Assembly: GCA_016717705.1 (NCBI GenBank)
Contig: JADKFD010000098.1
Coordinates: 1 to 64,000 of the forward strand
Reading direction: 5' to 3'
DNA length: 64,000 nucleotides
From: Rhodanobacteraceae bacterium
Lineage (GTDB): Bacteria; Pseudomonadota; Gammaproteobacteria; Xanthomonadales; SZUA-5
Position 1 is the stretch's first letter, and each line of letters starts with the position of its first letter. Under the pieces are notes generated by a model. The model had not been told where the DNA came from, did no database searches, and was given only the letters and a program-made list of their open reading frames with translations. The translations under genes were made by a program, and so were the position numbers. Of this stretch, positions 44,279 through 52,625 are shown piece by piece.

Positions 44279-45454
44279 CTACACCCGCGCCAGCGCCTGC
44301 TGCAGATCGGCAATCAGTTCGTCGGCATCTTCCAGGCCAATCGACAGCCGCACCAGATTCCACGGCAACCCGGTGCGATTGGATTCGGCCTTGCCGTCCT
44401 TGATCACCACCGCCAGCGGCCAGGCGAGCGATTCGTGGCCACCCCAGGACACCGCCATCAGGAACATCTTCAGGTTGTCGCAGAAGCGCTCGATGCCCGG
44501 CCAGGTCGGCGGCCCTGACTTCGATCGACAGGATTCCCGAGCCCCTTCATCTGCGCCGGCCAGCTCGCGCTGCGGATCGCTGGCATTGCCCGGGTAGTAG
44601 ACGCGCGCGATTTTCGGGTGGCGCTCCAGGAAGTCTGCGATCCGCGCAGTGCTCGCGCAGATGCGCTCCATGCGCACGGCCAGCGTGCGCAGACCGCGCA
44701 GCACCAGCCACGCCTCCAGCGGGCCGATGATCGCGCCGAAGGTCATGTATGGCCCGCGGAAGATCTCGCGGATGTGCGTCTGCGCGCCGCAGACCACGCC
44801 GGCGACGACGTCGCTGTGGCCGTTCAGGTACTTGGTCACCGAATGCATGACCAGATCGATGCCGTGCGCGGCCGGTTGCTGCAGCAGCGGGCTGGCGTAG
44901 CTGTTGTCGCACAGCGTGAGCACGCCACGCGCCTTGGCCAGTTGCGCGATCGCTGCCAGATCCTGCAGTTCCAGCGTCAGCGAATTCGGGCTTTCCAGCA
45001 CGATCATCCGCGTGCGCTCGGTCAGCGCCGCCTCGACGGCAGCAAGATCACCGCCATCGACAAAGCTGACGGTCACGCCGAAACGCGGCAACCAGTCGCG
45101 CACCAGAACGCGCGTCCATGCATAGGGCTTCTGTACGCAGATCACGTGATCGCCCTGGCGCACGAAGGCGAGCACCGCGGCGGCCACGGCTGCGGCTCCG
45201 GAGCCGAACACCAGCGCATCCTCGGTGCGCTCCAGCGCCGCCAGCTTGCGCCGCAGGATCTCGACGGTCGGGTTGTTGCCGCGGGTGTAGAAGGCGTTGT
45301 TCAGCTCGTCCTGGCCAGCCGCACGCATGGCGGCGACCGTCGGGAAGGCGAAATTACTGGTCTCGAAGATCGGCGGCGTCACTGCGCCGCGTTGGGATTC
45401 GCGGTCCTCGCCCAGGTGGTTAAGGATGTAGCTCAGCGTGTGTGGGTCGGCCAT
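44279..45454 (-). CDS. Cystathionine lyase / trans-sulfuration family PLP enzyme, with a scrambled patch
   Basis: A 391-aa PLP enzyme of the Cys/Met metabolism family, closest to cystathionine beta-lyase. The PLP lysine is in HSVTKYLNGHSDVVAG; phosphate binding is at FGSGAAAVAAAVLAF; YTRGNNPTVEILRRKLAALE is typical. Towards the C-terminus, residues encoded at about 44496-44558 read ADEGARESCRSKSGPPTWPG, which does not fit the family. The alternative frame gives RGSGILSIEVRAADLAG, so two compensating indels have scrambled about 22 residues, after which GIERFCDNLKMF and SWGGHESLAWPL are normal. Substrate preference cannot be told. Confidence 0.87.
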   Translation of the reverse strand: MADPHTLSYILNHLGEDRESQRGAVTPPIFETSNFAFPTVAAMRAAGQDELNNAFYTRGNNPTVEILRRKLAALERTEDALVFGSGAAAVAAAVLAFVRQGDHVICVQKPYAWTRVLVRDWLPRFGVTVSFVDGGDLAAVEAALTERTRMIVLESPNSLTLELQDLAAIAQLAKARGVLTLCDNSYASPLLQQPAAHGIDLVMHSVTKYLNGHSDVVAGVVCGAQTHIREIFRGPYMTFGAIIGPLEAWLVLRGLRTLAVRMERICASTARIADFLERHPKIARVYYPGNASDPQRELAGADEGARESCRSKSGPPTWPGIERFCDNLKMFLMAVSWGGHESLAWPLAVVIKDGKAESNRTGLPWNLVRLSIGLEDADELIADLQQALARV

Positions 45455-45540
45455 GGGCGGAAGGAATCGGGATCTTGCGTCGATTCGGCAAGACTGACCG
45501 CCGGAGGGCGGCGCAAGTGCCCACCGGACAGCTCACGGCC

Positions 45541-45622
45541 CGGGGGGGGGCGGCGGCGCCTGGGGGGGAAAGCCCACCGGGGCAACCCCCGGGGGGGGTG
45601 GGGGCGGGGGCGCGGGGCGGGG
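45541..45622. other. G-rich tract with suspected base-calling errors
   Basis: About 80 bp dominated by G-runs with some CCCC and GGCAACCCCC. It lies in the 228-bp gap between the lyase and the M56 gene, which contains no gene. The resemblance to the tract at 38199-38331 suggests a shared technical cause. Confidence 0.5.
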
Positions 45623-45682
45623 GGCTGCGGGACAGGTACTTCCGCGGTGTCGCGCGGACAGCCAGGGCGATAAATCCACCAC

Positions 45683-48217
45683 TCAGCTCTGGAAACGATC
45701 CAGCGCGCGTTCGACCTGACCGCGCGTGTGATCGTCGAGATTGCGCGCCGAGGCGCGGAAGCGCGCGATCAGGGCCGCATCGGCGGGCATCTTGGCGGCC
45801 AGCGCCTGCATCACCTCAGCGCGATCGAAATCCGAGCCCAGGCCATCGACGACGTCCAGCACGATGCCGCCGCTGTAGGCGGTCAACGTGCTGCCCTCGA
45901 TCTGCGCCTCCAGCGCGACGCGGCGATCGTAGTCGGAGCCAATCGCCATGACGGCGTTGGCGTAGGCCTGAGCCAGAGGCTGCGAATCGCCCAGACGCGG
46001 CGCCAGCGCCTCCAGCGTAGCGCGGCGATCGTAGTCCGACTGCATGCGCGAGGCCGACTCGATCACCCGCTGCAAGTCGGCCTGCGCCAGCTGATCGCGC
46101 GCGAGCACCGCCTCCAGCGACACCCGTGTGTCGTAGTCCGAGGTGCACGCCGCCAGCGCGTCGAACCAGGCCTGCTGGACGCTATCGTCAGTCGCCAACA
46201 GAGGCGCCGCTGCAACCAGCAGCACGCGCCGATCGTAGTCGGATTCGAAACTGGCGACGATCTGCAGCAGCGAAATCTGGCGCTCCGGGCTGAGCGTGTG
46301 CCGCGCCAGTAGCATTTCCAGCACCGTGCGCCGGCTGTAATCCGACTTCATCGCGGCCACCTGTTTCAGTGCCCAGTCCAGCTCGCCTGCGCCCAGCGCC
46401 GGCAAGCCGAACAGCGCCGTCAGATACAAGCCACGCGCATGCTCACTGTTGATCTGCTCGATTTCGGCAAGCACTGCCGGCAAGCCACCCAGCTTGCGAA
46501 TCCGCGCGATGCGTTGCTCGACCTCGATGCCCGACTCACGCAGCAATTGCAGAATTGCCGACGCCATCCAGCGGCGCGCACTGGCATCGACGGGCTGTTC
46601 GTCGCCGTCGACCTGATACCTGCGCTCGATCTTCTCGCCATCGGCGGCGAAATCCATGCGCCGCGTGACGCCATCCCTGGTCTCGATCAAGGTGGCTTCA
46701 TCCTCGAGCGCCGCCAGATCGTCCTCGGCGTCATTGAAGGTGAACTTGCCGTCTGCTTCGAAGCTGAGCTTCTCGGCGCCGCGCTCGATGGTGATCTGCA
46801 TCGAGCGTCCGAACAAACCGTCGCTGCTCTCGATACTCAGATGATCGGGCGCTGCCGGCGCTGCTGGTGGTGCCGGCGCTGCTGGCGGTGCTGGCGGTGC
46901 TGGCGGTGCCGCGGGCGCCGCCGGCGGCGCCGGAAGTGCTGGCAGTGATGCCGCAGTTGGCGCCGGGGGTGGCGCAGGCGCTGTTGGCGGTGCCGGTGCT
47001 TGCGGTGGAACTGGCGGCAGCGGCAGTTGCGGAGGATTGCTCACCACGCCGGCAAGCAGCGGGTTGCCGACCAGCGTAATGCCCGGCATGGCCAGGGCCG
47101 CGGCCAGCACGACGGCGCCCAGAGCGGCGCGTCGCAATGCGGAAACTCGTTCGAATCGCATGGGTTTGTCCTCGATCAGTCGTTGTACGCGCTCGACCAG
47201 AGGCGAGCTGCCTTTGGCCATCGGCGCCGCGAATTGCGATGCCATCCGACCGGAAAATCCGCGTTCCACGCAAAGCGCCAATGACTCCGCCAGCGCGCGC
47301 CCGCCGCCGCTCTGCCGCGCCGCCCAGGCGTCACAGGCGTGCTCGGCCAGTTCGCCAAGACGCCGCTGCGCCAATGCGGCCAGCGGCAATGGCGGCAACA
47401 TGGCGTACAGCAGCTGCCAGTAGGGATCGCGCCGCGCCAGATGAGCAATTTCGTGCGCCAGCATCGCCCGCCGCTGGCGTGGCCGCAGCGCACTGATTGC
47501 CCAAGGCGGCAGGCAGACCGTAGCCGGCGCCCACGCTGCGGGACTGGCCAGCTCAGGATCCGCAGCCAGGCGCACATGCGCCAGGCGCGCAGACTGCGCC
47601 AACTCAAGCGCTTCGCGATGCACGTCGGCGGCCGTTACATCCGCCAGGCCGGCGCAGCGTCGCCGTTCGCTCTGCCAACTGCGTAGCAGGCGTCCGCCCA
47701 GCGCAAGCACGAGCAGCGTCCACAGCCAGGCGATGCTGGCCAGTGCAGGCGCCAGCCACGCGCTTGGCAATCGCCGATCCGCGCGCGCGGATCGCGCCTG
47801 TGGCTGCAGAGGCGTCAGCGCCGTTGTGCGGTCGCGCGCGGCCATGCGTCCGGCGTCGGCCGCGATGGTGAAGGATGCAAGTGGCGCGACCCCCGAGTCG
47901 CGGCGCGTCGACGCCGGCAAGCCGAATCCTGATTGCGGCTCGCGCGCCATGGCGGAACCTGGCGCCGCAGCGCCGGGCGCCTGGTCGGCGGGAGCCACCA
48001 ACACCAGACGCGCACCCCAGGGCATGCGATCGGCAGCCAGTTGCAGGCTGGCGGTCAGCAATGGCGCCAGCAATGCCAGACGCCAGCTCGCCTGTCGCAA
48101 GGCTGGTGAGCGCAGCACACCGTTGCGCTCCGCCAGCCAGACCGCGCCGAGCAGAATCAAGGCGTGCAGCCACGCCGTGATCCACCAGGACAACAACCAG
48201 AGGCCGGATTCAGTCAT
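45683..48217 (-). CDS. M56 (BlaR1-like) membrane metallopeptidase with six SDYDRR repeats
   Basis: An 844-aa sensor-protease. Transmembrane helices lie near the N-terminus (WWITAWLHALILLGAVWLAE, LALLAPLLTASLQLA and a later WLAPALASIAWLWTLLVLAL). The zinc motif HEIAH is at 255-259 (MLAHEIAHLARRD), with ELAEHACDAWAA downstream supplying the third ligand. After the last helix comes a linker of about 60 residues of almost only Pro and Ala. The C-terminal 270 residues contain six copies, about 34 residues apart, of a motif SDYDRR followed by a hydrophobic helix (SDYSRR, SDYDRR, SDYDTR, SDYDRR, SDYDRR, SDFDRA). The start overlaps blaI by 8 bp. BlaR1/BlaI logic suggests signal-induced cleavage of the repressor; the signal is unknown. 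Confidence 0.87.
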   Translation of the reverse strand: MTESGLWLLSWWITAWLHALILLGAVWLAERNGVLRSPALRQASWRLALLAPLLTASLQLAADRMPWGARLVLVAPADQAPGAAAPGSAMAREPQSGFGLPASTRRDSGVAPLASFTIAADAGRMAARDRTTALTPLQPQARSARADRRLPSAWLAPALASIAWLWTLLVLALGGRLLRSWQSERRRCAGLADVTAADVHREALELAQSARLAHVRLAADPELASPAAWAPATVCLPPWAISALRPRQRRAMLAHEIAHLARRDPYWQLLYAMLPPLPLAALAQRRLGELAEHACDAWAARQSGGGRALAESLALCVERGFSGRMASQFAAPMAKGSSPLVERVQRLIEDKPMRFERVSALRRAALGAVVLAAALAMPGITLVGNPLLAGVVSNPPQLPLPPVPPQAPAPPTAPAPPPAPTAASLPALPAPPAAPAAPPAPPAPPAAPAPPAAPAAPDHLSIESSDGLFGRSMQITIERGAEKLSFEADGKFTFNDAEDDLAALEDEATLIETRDGVTRRMDFAADGEKIERRYQVDGDEQPVDASARRWMASAILQLLRESGIEVEQRIARIRKLGGLPAVLAEIEQINSEHARGLYLTALFGLPALGAGELDWALKQVAAMKSDYSRRTVLEMLLARHTLSPERQISLLQIVASFESDYDRRVLLVAAAPLLATDDSVQQAWFDALAACTSDYDTRVSLEAVLARDQLAQADLQRVIESASRMQSDYDRRATLEALAPRLGDSQPLAQAYANAVMAIGSDYDRRVALEAQIEGSTLTAYSGGIVLDVVDGLGSDFDRAEVMQALAAKMPADAALIARFRASARNLDDHTRGQVERALDRFQS

Positions 48218-48593
48218 CGCCGCGCCCCCCTGCCAGCAGTTCGCGCACGCGATCGAGATCGCCCGGCGCAATCTCTTCCTCGCGCACCAGATGGGCGAGC
48301 AGCGCCCGCGCATCGCCGCCGAACAGATTGTCGAGCAGGCCGCTGACCATCGAACGCTGCACTTCACCCTGCGCCACCAGCGCGCGATAGACCAGTTGCC
48401 GGCCATCGCGTCGGGACGCCACGACGCCGCGCTTTTCCAGCCGCGACAGCAAGGTGGCGATGGTGGTGTGCGCCAGTCCGCGACTGTTTGCCAGCACCTC
48501 GGCGACATCGGCGGTGCTCGCCTCACCGCGCGCCCACAGCACGCGCATCAGTTCGAGCTGGAGTTCACTGAGACTGGTGTCTTCGCTGCTCAT
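48210..48593 (-). CDS. blaI: BlaI/MecI-family transcriptional repressor
   Basis: A 127-aa winged-helix repressor: LSELQLELMRVLWARGEAST, ADVAEVLANSRGLAHTTIAT (recognition helix), LLSRLEKRGVVASRRDGRQL, then a dimerisation helix region (GDLDRVRELLAGG). ATG 48593 or 48599 can start it. It should repress its own operon through the large palindrome that overlaps the start, and be relieved by the adjoining M56 protease. No beta-lactamase gene is next to it; the pair is the type found widely in Lysobacterales. Confidence 0.92.
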   Translation of the reverse strand: MSSEDTSLSELQLELMRVLWARGEASTADVAEVLANSRGLAHTTIATLLSRLEKRGVVASRRDGRQLVYRALVAQGEVQRSMVSGLLDNLFGGDARALLAHLVREEEIAPGDLDRVRELLAGGRGDD

Positions 48594-48596
48594 TGT

Positions 48597-48634
48597 CATC
48601 TTCTACAAATGTCGTACTACATTTGTAGAAGATG
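48597..48634. promoter_or_regulatory. BlaI operator: perfect 16-bp inverted repeat
   Basis: CATCTTCTACAAATGT-CGTACT-ACATTTGTAGAAGATG. The TACAAATGT half-sites agree with the BlaI/MecI TACA..TGTA box and can be read as two overlapping operators. Its left end includes the CAT complementary to the upstream ATG of blaI, so repressor binding would block transcription of the blaI-M56 operon at its start. Confidence 0.85.
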
Positions 48635-48818
48635 TTGAGGCGGTTGTCAATCAGGTCGGAAGTCATGTGCAGAGCAGAGCATTGCCGAGCCGGGGCTCCG
48701 CGCTGCTGGGTGTTGCCGCTCGTTGAAAATTGACCATCAAAACGGGGTTCTGCTCGTTGAAAATTGACCAGGGTGTTCAGGCCTAGCCTGCGGTGGGGGA
48801 CCACTGTCAGGAGACGAG

Positions 48819-50322
48819 GTGCACACCATGGCGATGTACGCGAAAGTGCGACGGATGCGGTTGCGGGAAGGGTTGTCGATCAGTGAGATTGCACGGCGGA
48901 CGAGCCTGTCGCGCAACACGATCAAGCGGTGGCTGGGTGAGCCGTTGCGCAAGGAGATGCGCTACGAACGGCAGGTTGTCAGCAAGAACTTGGACGCGCA
49001 TGCGGAGTGGTTGCGCAAGGCGTTGGAGGCGGATGCGCTGCGACCGCGCAAGGAACGGCGGACAGCGCTGCGACTGCTGGAGCAGCTGAAGGGGTTGGGC
49101 TATTTAGGTAGCTACAGCCGACTGACGGAGTTCATCCGCGGCTGGCGATCGGCGGCGGGATCGGTGACGGCGCGCTCGGCGTTCGTGCCGCTGAGTTTTG
49201 AGTGGGGTGAGGCCTTCCAGTTCGACTGGAGCGAGGAAGGCATCGTCATCGGCGGGATCTATCGCAAGATCCAGTTGGCGCACATGAAGCTGTGCGCGTC
49301 GCGGGCGTTCTGGCTGGTGGCGTATCCGAGCCAGGGTCACGAGATGCTGTTCGACGCGCATACGCGCTGCCTGGCAGGCCTGGGCGGGGTAGCCAGGCGC
49401 GGCATCTACGACAACATGAAGACGGCGGTGGACCGGTGCCGGGCCGCGGCAAGGCGCGCATCGTCAACGCGCGGTTTTCAGCGCTGTGTGCGCACTACCT
49501 GTTCGATCCGGACTTCTGCAACGTGGCTTCCGGATGGGAGAAGGGCCGGGTCGAGAAGGGCGTTCAGGACTCGCGGCGGCGGATCTGGCAGTCGGCGCTG
49601 GAGGTGCGCTTTGGCAGCTTCGCCGAGCTCAACGAATGGCTGGCCAGCCAGTGCGTGGCGGCGCGGCAGGCGGCGCATCCAGAGTGTCCGGGGATGACGA
49701 TTGCCGAGGCGCTGGAGCACGAGCAGCCGCACCTGATGCCGATGCCGGCGGCCTTCGACGGCTACGTGGAATCGCCGGCACGGGTGTCCAGCACCTGTCT
49801 GGTGTCGGCAGCCCGCAACCGCTACTCGGTGCCGTGTACGCTGGCCGGACAGCGGGTCAGGTGCGGCTGTATCCGGATCGCGTGGTGATCATCGACGATC
49901 ACACGGTAGTCGCCGAGCACGTTCGCGCCAGCGATCGCGATCACATCGTCTACGACTGGCAGCACTATGTGCCGCTGGTGCAGCGCAAGCCCGGCGCGCT
50001 GCGCAACGGTGCGCCGTTCGCCGATCTGCCGGACTCGCTGCAGCGCTTGCGCCAGGCGCTGATCCGCAGGCCTGGAGGTGATCGGGTGATGGCGCAGGTG
50101 CTGGCCGCCGTGCCCACCTTTGGCCTGGAAGCCGTGCTGGTGGCGATCGACCTGGTGCTGCAATCGGGTCGGCCAAGCGCCGAGCATGTCCTCAATGTGC
50201 TGGCGCGATTGCACGAGGGGCCACCGCCGGAGCGGGTGGACACGGCGCTGGTGATCGCCGATGAGCCGATTGCCGATACCAGTCGCTACGACCGCCTGCG
50301 CGAGGAGGTGGGTCATGGCTGA
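48819..50322 (+). pseudogene. istA: IstA transposase of IS21, broken by two frameshifts
   Basis: The ATG is 48834 or the GTG at 48819. Segment one reads MYAKVRRMRLREGLSISEIA with an HTH, FQFDWSEEGIVIGG (catalytic Asp 1) and RRGIYDNMKTAVDR (Asp 2). A missing G near 49437 shifts to segment two: GKARIVNARFSALCAHYLFD, GRVEKGVQDSRRRIW (Glu), up to SVPCTLAGQ. A second missing base near 49856-49860 shifts to segment three: VRLYPDRVVIIDDHTVVAEH to the end. Joined, they make a full DDE transposase of about 500 aa. As read, it is inactive. The stop region overlaps the istB start. Confidence 0.87.
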
Positions 50323-51111
50323 TCTCATCGCCGAACTCAAGGAACTGCGTCTGTATGGCATGGCCAGCGCCTATGCCGAGAGCCTGCAGCAGCGCAGCGC
50401 GATGAGCCTGCAGGTCGAGGATGCCCTGCTGCGCCACCTGCTCGAAGCCGAGCGCACCGACCGTGGCCTGCGCTCGATCCGCTACCAGATGCACACGGCA
50501 CGCTTCCCGGTGCATCGCGATCTGGCTGGCTTCGATTACACCCAGAGCAAGCTGGACCGCCGCCAGATCGAGCAGTTCGCCAGCACCGACTTCACGGAAA
50601 AGGCCGAGAACATCGTGTTCATCGGCGGCACCGGCACCGGCAAGAGCCATCTCGCCACCGCCATCGGCGTGCAAGCCATCACCCGCCACGGCGCGCTTCT
50701 ACTCCTGCGTGGAACTGGCCAACGCCCTGGAGCAAGAGAAAGTACCGGCCAGCCGGACGACTCGCCCACCAGTTGATGCACCTCGATCTCGTCATCCTCG
50801 ACGAACTCGGCTACATGCCGTTCTCACAGGCCGGCGGCGCGCTGCTGTTCCACCTGCTCAGCAAGCTCTACGAGCACACCAGCGTGATCATCACCACCAA
50901 CCTGATGTTCGCCGAATGGGTCAGCGTGTTCCTCGATGCCAAGATGACCACGGCTCTGCTCGACCGCCTGACGCACCACTGCCACATCGTCGAAACCGGC
51001 AACGACTCGTACCGGTTCCGGCACAGCAGCAGCGCCGCTAAGGCACGCATCAAGTCACGCGAAGCGAGCAAAAATCAGGGCAAGCCGGACGACAACGCCG
51101 AACCGTTCTGA
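50315..51111 (+). pseudogene. istB: IstB helper ATPase of IS21, broken by two frameshifts
   Basis: From ATG 50315: MADLIAELKELRLYGMASAY, an N-terminal helical part, then Walker A GGTGTGKSHLATAIG. Near 50692 the frame shifts (RFYSCVELANALEQEKV) and near 50745-50755 it shifts again to AHQLMHLDLVILDELGYMPF, the Walker B region, TTNLMFAEW and DRLTHHCHIVETGNDSYRF. Joined, this is a normal DnaC-like IstB of about 265 aa. IstB assists IstA in target DNA binding. Confidence 0.87.
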
Positions 51112-51403
51112 CCCATCAGCACCGGCCAACAGCCGGTAAACTAAACACCCGCCGAGGGGCGTTCCCTCGGCGTCCATCCCTGGTCAATTTTCAACGAGCA
51201 GAGATGGTCAGTTTTGGGTGAGCAGCAACACGTTACGGCCTGTTCGCTCGCCGAGTCGCTTACACGACCCTCTTCACCGAAAGTCCGGCGACTCGATTAC
51301 CTCGTCGCCGCTTCGATTGCTACCGGCCGGAGCAATAGTTGCCGGGCTGGACTACTCTCCAGCTGGAGGACTGCGCCTTCTCACGGCGCACTTCAGAGGG
51401 TCC

Positions 51404-52426
51404 CTAGCGGCGGATACCCCTGAGCACGCTGCACACGCGCTCAACCATGGCCCGATCCACATCCAGATGGGTCACGAAGCGCACCGTCTGCGGCCCGAAG
51501 GCCGATGCGCGTACACCCTGTTCGCGCAGGTGGGCCAGAAAGCTCGCGGCGGTCCAGCCATCGACCAGATCGAAGATCACGATATTGGTGTGCACCGGCC
51601 GCAATCCGGCCACGAACGGCGCCTCGGCCAGCACCGACGCCAACATGCGCGCGTGTTCGTGATCTTCCGTCAGGCGCTCGACGTGGTGCGTCAGCGCATG
51701 CAAACCAGCCGCGGCGAGAAAGCCGATCTGGCGCATGCCGCCGCCGAAGCCCTTGCGCAGGCGCCGCGCCCGCGCAATCAACTCGGCATTGCCGATCAGC
51801 AGCGAGCCCACCGGCGCGCCGAGGCCCTTGGACAGGCAGATCGACAGGCTGTCGAACTCCCTGCCCCAGTCATGCGTCGATTCGCCGGATTCGACCAGCG
51901 CGTTGAAAATGCGCGCGCCATCGAGGTGCAGGCGCAAGCCGCGCTCCTGGCACAGCGCGCGGATCGGGCGGACGCGGTCGAGCCGGTAATAATTGCCACC
52001 CGCGGCGTTGCAGGTGTTTTCCAGCACCACCAGGCGCGAGCGCGGCAACCAGTCGGCCGCCGGCTTGATCGCCGCAGCCACTTGCGCAGCGGTCAGACGT
52101 CCGTGGTCACCGGGAATGGTCTGCACCGCGATCTGCGAATGGAAGGCGTAACCGCCGTTCTCGTAACGAAAGACGTGCGAGGTCTCCTCGCAGATCATCT
52201 CGTCCATCGGCTCGGTGTGCGCCTTGATGGCAATCTGGTTGCTCATCACCCCGGAAGGCATGAACAGGGCTGCCTCATGTCCGAACATCGCCGCCGCGTG
52301 CGCCTGCAGCGCGTGCGCCGAAGCGTCCTCGTTGAACACGTCGTCGCCGACCTCCGCCGACCACATCGCCTTGAGCATGCCGGGCGTGGGGCGGGTCACG
52401 GTGTCGCTGATCAGGTCGATGGGCAT
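51404..52426 (-). CDS. ltaE: Low-specificity L-threonine aldolase
   Basis: A 340-aa fold-type I PLP enzyme that splits threonine or allo-threonine into glycine and acetaldehyde. Motifs: MPIDLISDTVTRPTPGM, AEVGDDVFNEDASAHALQAH, FMPSGVMSNQIAIKAH, HLDGARIFNALVE and the PLP lysine in SICLSKGLGAPVGSLLIG. ATG 52426. The 172 bp between its stop and the IS have no gene. Upstream, the 200-bp gap to smc holds the paired 7-bp arrays. Confidence 0.94.
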   Translation of the reverse strand: MPIDLISDTVTRPTPGMLKAMWSAEVGDDVFNEDASAHALQAHAAAMFGHEAALFMPSGVMSNQIAIKAHTEPMDEMICEETSHVFRYENGGYAFHSQIAVQTIPGDHGRLTAAQVAAAIKPAADWLPRSRLVVLENTCNAAGGNYYRLDRVRPIRALCQERGLRLHLDGARIFNALVESGESTHDWGREFDSLSICLSKGLGAPVGSLLIGNAELIARARRLRKGFGGGMRQIGFLAAAGLHALTHHVERLTEDHEHARMLASVLAEAPFVAGLRPVHTNIVIFDLVDGWTAASFLAHLREQGVRASAFGPQTVRFVTHLDVDRAMVERVCSVLRGIRR

Positions 52427-52437
52427 GGGCGTCACGC

Positions 52438-52625
52438 AGTGAATGGTGAGTAGTGAATGGTGAGTAGTGAATGGTGAATAGTTCGTAGAAGTGAGTAAAA
52501 ACCGGGTTTGCGGTTTTGGAGAAAATATGCGGATCACGCCTGGCCATGGGGCGACCATAGAGGCGACAGAAGTGCCTCGTCAAGGCCGGCTCTTCCTCAC
52601 TACTCACTACTCACTACTCACTGGT
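52438..52625. repeat. Paired 7-bp tandem repeat arrays between smc and ltaE
   Basis: Left array (52438-52484): GTGAATG, GTGAGTA, GTGAATG, GTGAGTA, GTGAATG, GTGAATA. Right array (52594-52625): CTCACTA three times and CTCACTG. The right array is the reverse complement of the left in word and phase, separated by about 110 bp, so the two can form a long hairpin. The whole element fills the smc-ltaE gap. Confidence 0.7.

Larger units (their letters stand above)
48711..51230. mobile_element. IS21-family insertion sequence, degenerate
   Basis: Ends begin TGTTGC and finish GCAACA. Within each end lies the IS21-like repeated terminal word TGCTCGTTGAAAATTGACCA: left copies at 48718-48736 and 48751-48770, right inverted copies at 51181-51200 and, in degenerate form (TGGTCAGTTTTGGGTGAGCA), at 51205-51224. 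istA and istB lie between. No convincing target-site duplication is visible at these borders. Both transposition genes carry two frameshifts each. Confidence 0.87.

Noticed and set aside
48218..48526. Extension of the M56 gene upstream of 48217
   Set aside because: That part is a shadow of blaI in another frame; ATG 48217 starts a proper membrane protein.
48700..51240. Target-site duplication of the IS21 element
   Set aside because: Flanking bases (CTGGG on the left, CGTTAC on the right) do not match.
52438..52625. CRISPR array
   Set aside because: The repeat unit is 7 bp with no spacers, and the second block is inverted, so it is not a CRISPR. No cas genes are present.
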